A stretch of DNA of 64,000 nucleotides from Oscarella lobularis (taxonomy: Eukaryota; Porifera; Homoscleromorpha; Homosclerophorida; Oscarellidae). The translations under genes were made by a program, and so were the position numbers. Below, piece after piece: positions 20,901 to 35,900 of the stretch (within the stretch, counting starts at the first letter, position 1; each line of letters begins with the position of its first letter). The stretch is from contig NC_089186.1 of NCBI RefSeq assembly GCF_947507565.1, positions 1,240,001-1,304,000 of the forward strand, read 5' to 3'. The notes beneath the pieces were generated by a model, which did not search any database, was not told where the DNA came from, and worked only from the letters and a program-made list of their open reading frames with translations.

Positions 20901-23900
20901 TTGCAGGAAGTTCTGATGGCAGTGTAGCGGATTTTGTTTCGGTTTTAGAATGCGAAATGGGAGAAATCCACCAAAATAGAAGTCCAGTTCTTTCAGTCAA
21001 AAGTACAATTCTCTGGACTCTTTTGGCTCGCATTGTTGAAAGGGTTCCGGTGTCATCTCTATCTCTATTTCGAATGCCGTATGTTGTTCAGTTGCTAGGA
21101 AGAGTGCACGATAAAGTTGTCTTGCCCTCTGCTACGGAAATGATTGACGAAAAGTTGACGCATCTTCAAGTTTGTTACAAAACATGGTACTCTAACGTTC
21201 GCAGCTGGCTTGTTGAGGAGAAGTCTCGATTTGATAAAGGGGAAATGACAGTTGAAGAGTGTTCTTCATACAAGAAAAAACACGATAGAATTAGGGCATT
21301 TTCCAAATGTTTCTCAAGCGTAGGCCTTATCCCGACCACAGATGGCGTTAACAAAAGGATGAGTTCTTTTGCCGACATGGCGCGCCAGCTGATAAAGCTT
21401 CTCTACTATAAAGATCAATCGACTTCCCTAGTGTAAGTGAGTTGAATACGTCTAATATTTAATTAACTGCTTTTCTTTAGGATTTCTTTCGAAAAAGTAT
21501 TTGAAAAATGGAACGTGAAAATACACACAAGTGTATCAGACGTAAGGGAGAAAAAAATGCTAAGTACCAATTCCTGCGATCTTCAAAAAATGAAGTTTGG
21601 TTGCTTGGTTACGTATGCTCAAGCTTGTGAAACCCTTGCCGCCGTTGAAAATTGGCTGGCGCCTTTGCGTAAGCTTATGCCCATGTTGGGCTGCTTCACG
21701 GCAAACGCTAGTATTCTTTTTTCCTCGTACATGGAGCGAGAGATGCAGCAAATCGAAAAACTGAGCGCGACGAAAGGTTTAGACTTTAAGGATCCTCAGA
21801 AGGAGGATGCAGAAATTTCTGTTGCTGTACCGTTAGACGTAAGCCAAAATGATGAGAGATTGATTGTATGCAAGCTATTTCTGTCGCGTGCAGACGTTCA
21901 AGAAAGCACTCAAAGGGGCCAAAAAATCTTTGAAGCTTCTACTAAAGAACGACGCAAGCTACAGAAATGTTTCTATACTAGGACATGAACGTTTTCGAGA
22001 TGTCAGTATTAAAGCGGAGCTTGAAAAGCTTGTTCATTACGAAAAATTTGCGGAATCTTACCGTGAATACCTGGACGAAGTGTGGCAAGGCATGGTGGAT
22101 ATGAGTAATCTGAGACACTATTTTCGCCTAATTTGTGTAAGTGAAAATAATGGTAAAGTTCTAAAGTAAGTATTCATGTAAAATTACTAGGCTATTGAGA
22201 ATTCTTGCCAGCAGTACAGTATGGTTTTTGTTAGAGAAGACAGCGAGTTCCAAAAGCTTGTATCTGAAAAGGAGACTTTGATGAATGGTGAATATACTGA
22301 TCTTTAAAGATAAATATTATTTTTCTTGCATTAGCCGAAAAGATAACAACAGGCGAGTGCAGTGCTCTAAAAAGAAAGTTAGACAAAATCTTGCTTAATA
22401 CACCGCACGAGAAACTTCGCCTTTTCTTAATGGTAAGAATGCACTCCACAGCACGCAAAGCCAATTGTTTTCTTTTACAGGTTCAGGAAAGCCAAGAATT
22501 CTTCAAGCTCATACAAAAGGGTTGCTACTACTCGACGGAAGGACGTATTCGCTTTAAAGAGCAGGTGATCTGCTGGCCAATATGTCAAAGAGCTGAAAAT
22601 ACGTAATCTGCTTCATATAGGTCCAACTCATAACAGATCAACTTCAAAGTCAAGAGTACGACGAAACTGTTCTGAATCATTTGTTGGTTGCTTTTGAATG
22701 CGTCGCGCCTTTCACCAATCCTAGAGCAACGTTTGTGTATCTTCTAACGACATTGAATGAATCCGACAAATATTCTTATAACAATTGGATCAAGGAAATA
22801 TGCACAGTCAACAGTAACATGAATTTAGTCAAACTATGGTTTTCCAAGTCAGAGGTAGCCTGAAATGTGTTCGTGCACGAATTTATATTTATTCAAGTTC
22901 CCTTTATTGTAGGGTGACACAATAGAAAACGTTTTATTCTACTTGAAGGCTATTATGAAGAATGGAGTGATTACGTTTCTGTTGGGCGAAAAGGGACTTG
23001 CATTCGGCGCCGGAACTTGCTTTCTAGAGTTGAGATTTTCCGTTAAGGATGTTCGGAGTGCTCGAAAAATTTCGGTAGAGTTTGGCGGCGAACGGCATGG
23101 ACACTCTTCGCCTCGTGACTCTCTTCACGACTCGTCAGTACCGTTAGGCGGCAAATCATCGGAAACGAATTTATACGAGGCGTATAAGGCCAAACCTGAG
23201 GGACGTTCCGTGCCGTCTACAGCCGATCAAACTAAGCCAGAGATGCACGAAGTTTCTCGCATAATGAATTATGAAGAACTTGAAGACTTTGTTCGCAGGT
23301 TAAGCTTTATGGAGAATTCGGAGCATCAGAAAATGGTACGAGATTTTCAGACTCAGTTTGCTTTTTTTCAAAAGATCTTTGGAGTGTCAGTGGCGCTCTT
23401 CAAATTGGGCCATGGAGATCATCAAGGAACTTCGGAATGCGATTTTACCGAGCCTGATCTTGCAAAGATTCTTCAAAATAAAGAAGCTTTACTCTGTGAG
23501 TGGCAAGAGAAGATTAAGGGCCTTCGTACCGAGTACCCTCAACTATTGCTTTTTGGTATCCGAGCTGTCTATATTATCGCAGAGGCTCTTAGCCAAAGAG
23601 AAACCTGCGTCTCCTCTGATTTCGTGCAACTCACCAGTAAAATATTTGACGCTACAGGAGCGGCTGTATTGGAGCTGAGAAAACTCGTTGAAGACGTCTT
23701 GAAACGTCGTAGCGATACTCTGCCAGAGCAAGAAAAGAAGTCTTCAATATTGAGCACTGCTGGTGCGTTTCTAAGACAAATAAAAACAGAAAAGAGCCTC
23801 TGTTCGTCTCCGTTGAGAAGAAAAGCTATGGAAAAGGGTGTAGGACATTGCCTGCATTTTGCTCTTGGGTTTGACAGACCTCGGATTTTCAAGCTGATTT

Positions 23901-26900
23901 TTAAATTGTACAATGGGTTTCCAGAATCGTTTGAACTGTTTCGTTGCACTAAGGCAACCTTGAAAGAAGATCTCGATCTGTTTCTGCAAAGAGCTTGTGA
24001 GTTTCCGCGCCGAATGTTTACTTTGGTCGAGGTGAACAAACTAACTATTGAATTGCAAGAAGCGCTTCTGAGATTTCAGATGAATAAGTCGTTGAAATTT
24101 AAGGTCAATGTGTGTTATATTCTTACGGCGAATGTAGTGTTTCACGACATGCCTTGGGTTCAAGTAATTCAGCACAAAGAAACAGAATTGGCAACAACAA
24201 ATCAAGAAATGAAAAAATACTTTAAAATTTGGGTTCAGGACTACTACAACGTCCGTGTTCCTATTTTAGTTTATGGTGAAGCAGGCAACGGGAAATCACA
24301 TTTCATCAGAAGGCAGCTTAAGAGTTTCTGTAAAGAACAAATCTGCTTCATTGCAGTTCACGAAGCATTCACTCCACTGCTCGCTATTCAAAAACTTCAA
24401 AAACTTTATCGGAGACTAACCAAGCCTTGCCCAGCTTGCATTTACTTCAATTTTACAATTCCTTCTCCTGAAGAGCCAAGCGATGACATTAGTCGAGCCG
24501 AATTCGATCGCTATGAATACAATGACTGAAATGTACTGGTTTCTGTTTTCCTTGATTTGTATGGGATTTGTCGAGGACATCGAAACAGGAGAGTCGTTTC
24601 GTCTTTTGGGGGATTGTGCATGGCAGATTTACATTGAAGTGCCTTCAGGTCACAAAGGCAGTAATATTGATTCGTTTCTGAGTCGATTTCCACTCTTCTA
24701 TAATTTCGGCATCTTTCACGAAGTATCAACAAGCGAGCTGTTTGACATTGGCGACGGTGTTCAATTAGTTTGCAAATATTTACAAGCTTACGAGAGTAAA
24801 GACATTGACATGTTAGCGGAAGAACGGAGACAGCCAGAAAAATGGAAATGGGGTCTTCGGCGGTTATCTAAGAAGTCGAAAAGTGCGAAGTTAGAAATTG
24901 TGAAATTTTCTCCTCGTCCGAACCTTAGCGAGGAAGAGTGCTACCGTTTGTTGGCTAAGTACATGCCTGATCACGCAAAAGAAAGAAAACTGTCTCAGGT
25001 GTTGTTCGTGAAGTACATGGAAAGACGTTGTCGAGCTTTGGATGAGTCCTGCTACTTCAATTTCAATACAGGTTTCTCGAATCTTGGATCAACTCTTATT
25101 TCTGCTATGCTAGATGAAACAAATACAATGTGCAAAGCAGCAAGGAAATTTACAGAAGAAAATTTGGTGCTCATTATATATGATACTGCAGACAGTAACG
25201 CTAGTTTTGATTTTCTTTGCCTACATCCGCATAAAATTGATAAAGGAAGGAAAAATCGCTTGGAAAGAATAGGATTTGAAATACCCAGCTTGTGGGAAAT
25301 TAACCAAAGAACAGTACTGGATCGCCGCCTATCAAAAGCATTTGGTATAAAATTGCAAGAAGGGCGCTTATCTCTTATTGACAGGCATGAATACGTGCTG
25401 ACTCCTGACTATGCAGTGAAAATGTTTGCTATGAACGAGAGACGACATTGCGGCGTTCCTGTAATCATAGAAGGAGAAACCGGGGTGGGAAAAACAAAAC
25501 TTATGGAGATGCTTTCGCTTCTTTGGAATCGGTCTGTCTGCGAATCCAAATTGAAAGTGGCTAGTCAAATGACTCAAATTTTGCGGGAAAGGACGGAAAG
25601 AAAGGGAGAAACTAAACAACAAGTGTCCGCTTTGAAAAAAGTGTTGAATGAACTCGAAAGCATAGAAAGAAATTCAGAAGTTTTTTCGAAATTTGAAAAA
25701 TCCGACGTCGTTGAAGTCTGCCGCGAATTCTTCAAAATTTCTGCTATTTTATCCGTTCATCTGCGAAACGTAGTAAGTGATAATGAGAGAAAAACGACGT
25801 TGATCGGGAAAGTGATTGAAAAATTAGACGACACTAAATGCATTGATGCTCCATTTACAGCAGAAATTTTTATAGCCATTTTCGGCAGCCAAGTGACATC
25901 GAATTTTTTCAAGCTTAGCGTTCACGCTGCACTTACGCCCGAAGATGTGAAGTCTTTTATGAAAGATAAAATAGCGCTAGCTCAACGTCGGGATTTTTAT
26001 CATAGTGCTATGGTTCCTTCCGTTGTTGTCTTTTTTGACGAAATCAATACCTCGTCGTGCATGGGCTTGTTTAAAGAAATTTTGGTTGACGGAACTTTGG
26101 AAGGCGAAGTTTTACCTAAGAATCTGTTTATTGCTGCTGCGAGCAATCCGCATCGCAGCAGCAGCACTGTAATTAGAAGTAATTGGGAACAAGAGGATTG
26201 GGTATTAGGAAATTACTACGTTCGCCCACTTCCACCGACTTTACAGCGCCTTCGATGGGATTACGGAGCGCTCGAACCTGAACAAGAAAACGCCTACATT
26301 ACTCAGATTTTCTTGATGGGGCGTTGCTCAGATCGGGAAATGTCCGGCGACATCCTCGCCGATCGCATTTCTAAAGCTCAAAAGCTGATAAGAGATTTTG
26401 CCCGTAAGCAACTGGAAAATCATTTTTCTAAAACCGAAGCAGAGGTTCGAGCAAAAAGCTGCGTCAGCCAACGTGACATCCAGCGAGTATTCACCTTCTT
26501 TGACTTTTTCATAAAGTCTCCAAGTTCTTCCCCAGATTCTTTCCGAAGTCCAGAACATGCGCTGTGGGTGTCCCTTGGGATTGTGTATTATATCAGGCTT
26601 GATGCAGAATATCGCCAGCTATTTAGCAGACGAATGGACGAACTTTCGGAACATTGCATGGGTCCTAAATTCCAAGAAGCGTTTGAAGACGAAATTGACT
26701 TTTATGTTTCTCACATGCACTTGCCTAGTGGTGTGGCGAAAACCAGGGCTCTGAAGGAGAACTTATTTGCGATTGTTGTATGCACTGTTTGCCGTATTCC
26801 ATTGATAATAGTTGGAGCGCCCGGCTTGTCAAAGACACTATCTTTTAATTTGGCGTCAGCAAATATGAAAGGAGCCGAATCGCAAAACGAATTCTTTCGC

Positions 26901-29900
26901 TCTTTTCCGGCTCTTGATGTTCATCATTATCAGTGCTCAAGACGTTCAACGTCTCTTGAAATTAAACGAGTTTTTCAAAGAGCAATATCTCGACAGAAGA
27001 ACCACGAGAAGTCTGGTCTTTCAGTCAATTGCGTTGTGTTCATGGATGAAGCAGGACTTCCGGAAGAGAGCCATGAGTCTCTAAAAGTTTTGCACTGTTA
27101 TTTAGACAGATCTGAGGTTTCGTTTGTTGCCATAACGAATAACATCCTTGATGCAGCAAAATCAAACCGCGCTGTGAGTCTCTTTCGGCCAAAAATGGGC
27201 CTGGACGACTTACAGACTCTCGCTTCAGAATGCTTGGGCAGTCGAACTCCGCTTGCTCAGAAGGGCAATAGATTTTGTGATCGATATTTAAAGTTGATGA
27301 CAAAGGAAGAGTTCAAAAAGTTTTTTGGACTACGAGACTTCATTTATTTTATTCGTTACCTTCGCCGTCACCGTGATGCAGCCTTTGGAACAGAGCAAAG
27401 ATCCATGTCTCAACTCGTTCTTATGGCTCTTGAGCGCAATTTCAATGGAATTTCCAAACCTCTGTTTACAGATCTGGCGAGCAGCTTTTTGTCAGCATTA
27501 GACGAACCGAAATCTTTAGCTCAACTCAAAACCAGAAATGTTGCTCAAATTCTAAAGGACAGTTTGAAGGATCATTTAGAAGCAAAGGGAGAGCTTGGTG
27601 GCGACGCAGAAGTGCGTTATAAGTTGATCATTGATACCAGCGAGGACGACTCCATGACTCGTTTGCTCTTTCAACACGGCGTCTTGGAAAAAGGTCCTAC
27701 TCGCATCTTCTCTTGTGATGATTATCCAAGTGACAACGATCTAGGAAAGGTGCACGTGATCTCTTCAATAAGGCACGCTGCTTTTGAAGGTTGCACTGTG
27801 ATTCTAAGTCAAACAGACGACATCAACGAGAGCTTCTACGACTTGTTTAATCAACGCTTTCGTAAAATCGGCGATCGCTGCTATGAAAATATAGCGATCG
27901 GTTCTCATTCAAAGCCTTGCCGTGTCAATCCAAGTTTTCGTTGCATTGTTCACGTGCGACAGTCAGAGTTGCAGAACATTCCTCCGCCGTTTTTGAACCG
28001 TTTCGAAAAGTACCTTGTTTCGATTGAAGACTGGCTGGAAGATTCCATTGCCTCGCTGCCTCCTGTTTTGGGGAAGGCTGTGCAATTCGCTCGCGATAAA
28101 GTGGGCTTGTTTGAAAAAATTCTAGGTTCAAAAAATTTGTACGGGTGGACAGATCAGACGGTCAATTCATTGTTTTTGGAAATGCTACCAAAGTTAGGAT
28201 CGCCGGAGGCGAAGGAACGACCGCCTCTATTTGATAAAAGCAGTGATGAAGAGACGAAAGCCGAAGTAGACTGTACCAGCCTTGTCGACAGCGAGCCGCA
28301 TCAGGCGGAGGTTTCTGACTGGCTGAAAAAGGCACCTGACATTATACGTCATCTCGAACGGTGCATTCGCGAAAATTGCAAATTTTCAGCATCATCATCT
28401 CTTCGCTCTGAAGCGGAAAGTATCTTGTCTCTGACATGTTCAGACTTAACTTCTGATATCGCTTCTGCGAGACAGTTGCTAATAAACAATCCGTCTTTGA
28501 TTTCCGAATGGCTCACTAGCTGCATTGAAAAGTCCACGACTGGCTCGGCGGAAGGAGAAATGAATTTTCCTGTTTCTCTACACGAAGGGTTTGCGTTTTC
28601 GTGCTTAGTTCAGTGGATGGTTCGTCACGTCTGCGTTCGTCTCTTGCAAATTGCTACTCCGGAAGCGATTATATTAAACTCGAGGACGTTACCAAAAGTG
28701 TACATTAACCACTACTTACAGAACCAGCATCATTTCTCGTTGAAGAAACTGGTATGCAGTTTTGACCTCTGCAATTCGTTGTTTAAAACGGTGTGCTACA
28801 CTCGAACATCTCCGGTCATTCTCAGTTGGTCAGACGGTGCTGCAAGCGTGGAAATGTCTACGGAGTCATCTTGTTCTTTGCTGGATTGCGTTGTCTGCAA
28901 GCTCGAGCACGTCTCTTCTCTAGATAATCTGCGCTTGCGGATAAAGGAATATTTGGCTAGAAGAAGCAATCTTTTTTTAATGGTTGTAAACACAACTCAG
29001 TGCACGCAAAGGCAAATCAACATTGCTCGAACTCTGATCGAAGAAAATGAAGAGAAGACTGGGAAATCGTTTCTCCTGCTTCTTCATTTTCCAGAAAGTG
29101 TAGGAACCTCTCACTATTGCTATCAATCTCTCTTTCTGCACGGTTGGAATTACGTTTACTTAGAAAGAGTATCGGAATTTATTGACGAAGACATCGTTGA
29201 TGTCGAACAATGGATGAAATTTGCCTACAATGAAAATAGCGATTCGGAGAAGAAGAAGTTTACTGACAATCTTAGAAACACTCTTCTTCCTATTTTGCCC
29301 GATGCAGCACGTTCTGCTTTGTCAAGAGTTGTATTAGGCGGCGGCAATAGCGACGGCGAAGAGTTAATTTTCAATAGGCCAATGAGTCTTCTCGATAGGA
29401 CCACTCTTTTGAAGAAAAAGGTTGGTCAAACAACTAAATTTTCAAAAATCATACGTAAAAAATTTTCCCGCTATTGGACTCAATCAATGGTTTGTAAGTA
29501 TCTAATGTCGGCAGCTATATTCGTGACAAACTGTGACTCTGTTTTGACTGTCGGACAAACGCTAGACAATAGAGTGATAACGCTGTTGCAGAGCTACTTT
29601 GCCTATACTCTACAACAGCTAAACAAAGGTTTTACCATTGAGCTACTTTTCCGAAGCAACGTCAGTTCTGTTGTAGAGAATCTACTTTTTACTTTGTTAA
29701 AACGTCTTCCTGATCCTGAAATCGCTGATATATTTGCTCGATGCTACTTTAATGCCCAGCAACCGAAGGAGTGCACACCTTCAAATTTTCCCTTCTTCGG
29801 TGATCTGTGTGCAGCTATAGATCATAAAGTGGACGAGTTATTGGCAGAAGAACAAAAGCGTTTGCCTGATTTCAATTTTGACGAGTCCCATGGCAGCGAG

Positions 29901-32900
29901 GAAATGGATAGGAGTAAATTAGAAAGAGACGTTGCTGAGCGTCTCCATGCGTTTCTTTGTGAAAAGTCTGCAGTCAAACACAAGAGCCTACCGTTAACTG
30001 CATTTCGAGCTCTCCGCTCAAATGAATTTCTGTGGAGGTGCTACTTCGTTGACTTCGTTCGGTCGAGGCTGAACTGCGAATTTGACGAGTTTGACGGTTC
30101 TGAAGGCATTCTTTCGGAATGGCTAGATTGCAAGGTTTCAAAGGAAAAGAGTATTTCGCGCTGTTATGTAAACTTGCATGTATCTTCGAAAATGAAAAAA
30201 ATGGACATCGGACGAACGTTCAATGCTCTGCGATCGTTAACGGCCCTAAGGCATCTGCGCTCTGTCTATCAACAGCAGGAGGTGGTTTTGCCATCATCAG
30301 CCGTTGTCACTCCGGAAAAGCCTGTTGAGCTGAAAAAATGCGAGGAGCGCTTCTACGATTTCGCTATCTCCGCTTTGTTCTACTTCTTGAAAGAGATTTG
30401 CACTAATTTTGCTTCCAACACCCCCGAATTAGCAACAACCGGTTTCACTACCGACCTTCCTACTACTGGAAGAAACGTTACTGAATTCCCTATCACCGAG
30501 ACAAACGCTACGAGACGGAGTCAAGCTAAATTTGGTGAATGGATCTCGGCGTATCATGCAAAGAGTTGTACGTTCACAGACAGATCTAAGCGCAATATGC
30601 TAGCTAATTTCTTTTTTAGTGCTCATCTCTTTCAAGTCCGACTAGCTTTTTTAAGGCTATAAATTCCTCAGAAGAGTATCTAAGGAGGCATCGAATAGTT
30701 CACTGCACCTATCTTCTAGCGAAGCGTTTCAGCAACAATACTGGGTATGAAGCAGGATGTGACATGGTTACTAGACTACTTAGTGAAAAGGGAGGGGCGA
30801 TTTCTTTTAAGAGTGCTATAAACAGCGGTTTGCAGAGCATCGCCAAAGCCGCTTCAGGCGGAAGCAGCGTAGAACTTTCTTTCTCTTCATCTCGTTTTTC
30901 CAAGGGACTTTTCGTTTCCGAGCTCTGTTTTTTCTTCTTGCCCTATTTGGGCAAACCGGCTTTGACTTGCAATGAAAGCGAAAACGACTGGGATGTTTTT
31001 CTGGCAGTAATTGACAGTCAGATTCAGTGGATAGGCACGGACGCTACGTCGGAGGCTAAATATGGCACTATACTTTTCAAAACTCTTCAATTGTTACTTA
31101 CTCAGGCTTTAGCTTCAAAACATGGTACAAAACCGGAACTAAGAACAAAGTTTGGACAGGTGATAAAACATGCATATAGGTGCTTTTGCAATCAGTTAAA
31201 GATTTTTTGCAGCTTCGAACGGTCATCGGTAGTTACCTTTCTTCTCAAGCGCCTCCCGCCGGTGACGGTCCTTTTTTTCCCATTTGCTATGAAAAGGTAT
31301 AAGTGAATTTCATTAATTGCAATCATCTTTGCACATCACGAGCATTAACCAGGTTGTCCAAAGCCCTTTATCAAGCGTCTACTTTCACTGCGTCCTTTCT
31401 AAGTTTATGGAAACGTGGATGAAGTCAAGTTTCTTTATTATTCTTAGAGACTTGAGGAAAATGCGAGAGGTACAGTATATTGTTGGCAAGTACGACTGTA
31501 TGTGAAAAACACCAATGTGCAGGAGATCGATGGGCATAGTTGCACTTCTCCTATTAGAAGCGTGTTGCGAATTGAGTATCAAGCTCTAGTTCAGGTGACG
31601 ATTTGCCGATTGGCAAAAGGATTCGGCGATTCTGACTTTATCGACAATGTAGGAAAAGGCATAGATTATTCAAAAGTGTGTTTTCTATACGTATATGCCT
31701 TGTAGGTGCTACGTCGAGAAAGTGAACAGACAGATTTGAAAATTATTTTTGAAGAACACAATTCTCATAAGCAATCGCTTCTGCATCATTTATCTGTGAC
31801 GTTTAACAGCACAAGGAAGCTACATCAGCTTGTCACATCGTTTACCGATAAAATTGGCACTAAGTGCTCAGCGTTTCCCTGGATGAATGAAATCAAAGAG
31901 TCTCTCGGTGTAATTTTATATTCGTAACGTTGTTCAGTGATATATTGATTGGTGCTTTATCTCCAGGATTCTTTCACGGGAAGCATTTTTGCTCCACTTG
32001 ACCAGCGTGGCGAACTTCGGAATAGTGTGAAACAAACGCTTTTACAACTTGCGGGTTCCAACGTGAGAGAGCTTGAAGCACGGTGTCGGTTCGTTAGCAT
32101 AATCAGTATTCATATTGTAAATTCATGACGCCACGCATTAATTTAGTTTGGAACTGACAAAAAATCCCGATTTGAAGCCTTGGCTAAGAATGACATTACT
32201 TGTTTGCTTTTTTGAAGTGCATTTTGAGAAAAAGTAGGTTCTTTTCATCACTGTTTAGTGGGTTTAATGCGGAAGTACAATTATAGATCGATTGCTCAGA
32301 CTTCGCAGAAGACATAGCCAAGGGAAAATATTTTGGTTTTCTAGAGTTTGAAGAGAAACAGCTTACGTTAATTACTTGCTTTGTCGACTCAAGCCGAATG
32401 ATTCCGAAGAGAAAAGACACTTCTCTGCATCGTTCAGAAACAGGTATTTTCCAAGAATCTTTGTTTCTGCTCTTACTTTAAGGCGTTTTTCCACACAGAC
32501 CCGATTTTAAGCCTATTTGATCCTGAAGGTATGAAAGCAAAGATTTCATTGAAGTTGATCCACCTAATTGTCTTTATTCTTAAAGATGCATCTGCGGTTG
32601 ATCTGCAGTATGCTTTGGTACAATTGGCAGCAACTGCGGCAAGGCTTCCCAATGGAACGAGCCATCTCTGGACTTACGTTTTTTGTCCGGAGAACATAGA
32701 AGGATCTCACCTCTGTGGAAATATGGTAGATAGATAGCAATAGAGGTCTTTACTTTCTCTTCACGATCCAATCTCTTTCCCCTAAGCATCAAGCGCCAGT
32801 AGCAGTGAAATCGGACGGCGTAAATTCTTTGGACTGCGGTTGCGGCTTGTCTGCCATGGATTATAAAGGATCGCTAACTCTACACTCAAGATCCTTGCTT

Positions 32901-35900
32901 CTTTGGATGAATTTTGGAGCATTTGCCCTTTCTCTACTTACTCAATCTCAAGCCGAGGAAGCAATCAAAGGTTTGTCTATTATAGTTGCATGGCATGTCT
33001 TAATTAGTTGATCTTTCAGGGTACATCATGTCTGGAAGGCAGCCGGTGAGACAGTATTGCGCTCAGCAGGTGCAGCACCTGTGGACTCATCTTGCTCAAA
33101 GCTTGCACTTACTTTACGAGGAGCTAGCTTTTTTTTGTTTCTTCGTGCCTTGAGAAGTTTCTTCAGGTTCTTATAAAGTATACATACATGTTTTCTGCTT
33201 TAGTGCTTTTTAGATTACTAGTCAGTCTTCCTCGGCGCTTTCCACCGCTGTCTTTGCTTCACGTCGTGACGTGCAAAGATACGAGGAAATTTTCCACGAA
33301 GAGGTTTATCTCCCAGTTTTGAGAGGCTTCCAGAAAGACGTATGTTAATTTGAATGGTAAAGCAAGCAGCGTTGAGAATGAGTGTGTTTTCCTTTTTGCA
33401 GCGTGTTCAATCATCTCTTTGGCATCAAGATTCTTTCATTTCTACGGCGAGGTCGAGTTAAAGAGAACTGCAAATTTTTCTTAATAATGTTTCTATTTAA
33501 TAATTAGGAAGTTTAGTCGAGCCTATCCTTCTGATGCCACAATTGAGCAGTTTGTGCATTGTTTGGAATATGTTAAAGCAGGTCATGGATCTGAAATGCT
33601 TGCAGTTCTGTTTAAATATTTTGCTGAGAAAGAGCGACTTCGCGTCGGCGGCTTGCTTTTACCACAACTGATCGAGTTTTACATGTGGCTAACTGAAGAC
33701 GTGTGTCATCTTTTAACTATTGAACAGGCTTCTTCAAAGCCCATTGCCGAGCTTGTTACCAAAATTGCTGATAGTTACGCTGAGGAAAAAGCTGAGCACA
33801 TTAAAAAGCTCTTTGAAAATGTCAGAGGTAAAACACTAAGATTTCCTTGCATTTTAGACAATGACATGCCCTGCGTTTTTCTTCAGATCAATATAACAAA
33901 TATGTTAAATTGGTTTCTGGAGACGTTAAAGGAAGTCGCGAGGGAGTGTATCGCTTGTATGAAATTACAGAAAAGAGTGTTCTTCAGAGCGATCGAAAAG
34001 GCGAAGGTCTCGATGCCTTCTTTTCCGCTATTGAAGATCTGGTACGCTTTTTCATATATTAAAGTTTGCAAAATTAGAGGATTCTGAATTTATAGATCAC
34101 GAACCAGAATCAGTTTCTTGAACTTGCCTATCATGAGATTGGAAAAGGGATTTTTCCAAACTATTTATCCTCAAATATGGTAACCATTCAACCTCTGCAA
34201 GTTGTGCTTCCTAGCTGTTTGCTGGGTGACATATCACCGTCTGAACTTGACAAGTAAGTGTACTCATAAAAAATAAATTTTAGTAAGACTTCTCTAATAC
34301 ATTCTTGATTCCTTAGCGGTCCATCAGATAATGGCGTGTGGAAATTTGGTGCTGACTTGCTCAAAATAATCCAAAGAAATTATTTGTACGTTCCTGGGGT
34401 TGGAATAGAAGAAGACGTTGGTGCAGGGTATAGCCGCTTTGGATACTCTAATTTCGACTTTCGTCGCATTCAGCTTTCAGTCATGGAAACCTTTATATTT
34501 GGAAAACCGCAGATTGCCAATCCCGTTTGCATCAGAAGAACGACCTTTTTTAAAAGTAAGGTTGAGATAGGCAGGTCAGATTCTGTTTTCAGGTATGCTT
34601 CTACTGCACCGCACCTAAATCATGTATGCATTGGTGATCTTTAGACAAGATTTATTCTCCAGAATGGCATTTTTTAGACAGCAACTCCCAGAGCAGTTTG
34701 CAGTAAGACATTAACATTTCTAACGACATGCAAGCCTTACCATATGATGAGTCTTTGTTGTTACAGGCGGAACTTTCTTCGGACTTATTGATCGGCGCCG
34801 AAATATTGTTTCACGATTTGAGCTACGAAAATCTCAGCGATGTCCTCAAATGTCTTCTGACCGTTACAGGCGATTTTTGTCAGGTGAGAAGCTAATGCGT
34901 CCTTAATTTATTTGTAAGCGGCGATGAATTGTCTATATAGGTCAAGATGAAAGAAAGCGATGAAGATAGAGCAAAATGCAGCGAACTAAAAGATTTCTCT
35001 CTAGAGGAGTTTTCGAAGTTCTCTTCAACAGTAGAAGAACAATGTTTCAGTGATTTTTCTGTTGCCTCAAAGATTGGCTTGCGCCGGTAGTTTTTGCACT
35101 TTCTTTCTCTAAAGGATGGCTACAATAGGAATTATATTTTTTATGCATGCAGGCTTGGTGAAGAGCAAATCCGATGGCTGCTGGAGATACGAGTGTTTCA
35201 GCTGCACGCGGCGTTTTGCTTCTTTTTTCGAAAGCTAGAAAACGAAGACTATGAATATGCGCATCTTCCGCTTACAATAAAAGTTCGTCTGGAAAAGGAT
35301 GATCGCGAAGCGATAGTTAAAGCAGTAAAAGGTTAGTATAGAATTTTCTTCAAAGACTGCAAGCCGGAGAAGTCTTCAATCATGCATGTTATAGATCAAA
35401 CAGTCGGTCCTGAGCTTCTTCAAAGTTTAAAAGATTTGGATCAAGCTCTTCACGCTCCTGAAGCTGTAATTCACATGAACCGCAATCCACAGGTAGAAAT
35501 TAAGATGCTCGCAAACATACTATATACGCGAGAATTGACAGTATCGAATTCTGTCGTAGGAAACGTTGCGGACTTACTTGGAACCCTTTTACGACAAAGG
35601 CGACTTTATTCTCTCGTTGTTCTCTGGCTCCGTTCGGCTTAAACACTCCGTTCAGGTTAGGATGTGCATCCGAGGGTAAGAGACATTAATTTAAAGATAT
35701 GTCCCAGAAAGTTGATTGTAAGAACCCCATACACTTATAGCTGAACTTCAAAAATTGGTGGAAAAGGATTATCGTGAACCGTGGATTGAAACTGCCACAG
35801 ACGTGTGGGATTCTTTCCCGGAATTACGCAACTACATTTCGTCCGATTTGGCGGCAGCAAACGCTTCTCTGATGGGTAGCAGCGGCTTTGATGAAACGCT

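Noticed and set aside
22943-30662. Two separate adjacent genes of 528 and 2059 codons overlapping at 24.5 kb
   Set aside because: Copy 2 reads through the same region in one frame. The overlap is explained by a 2-bp deletion in copy 1.
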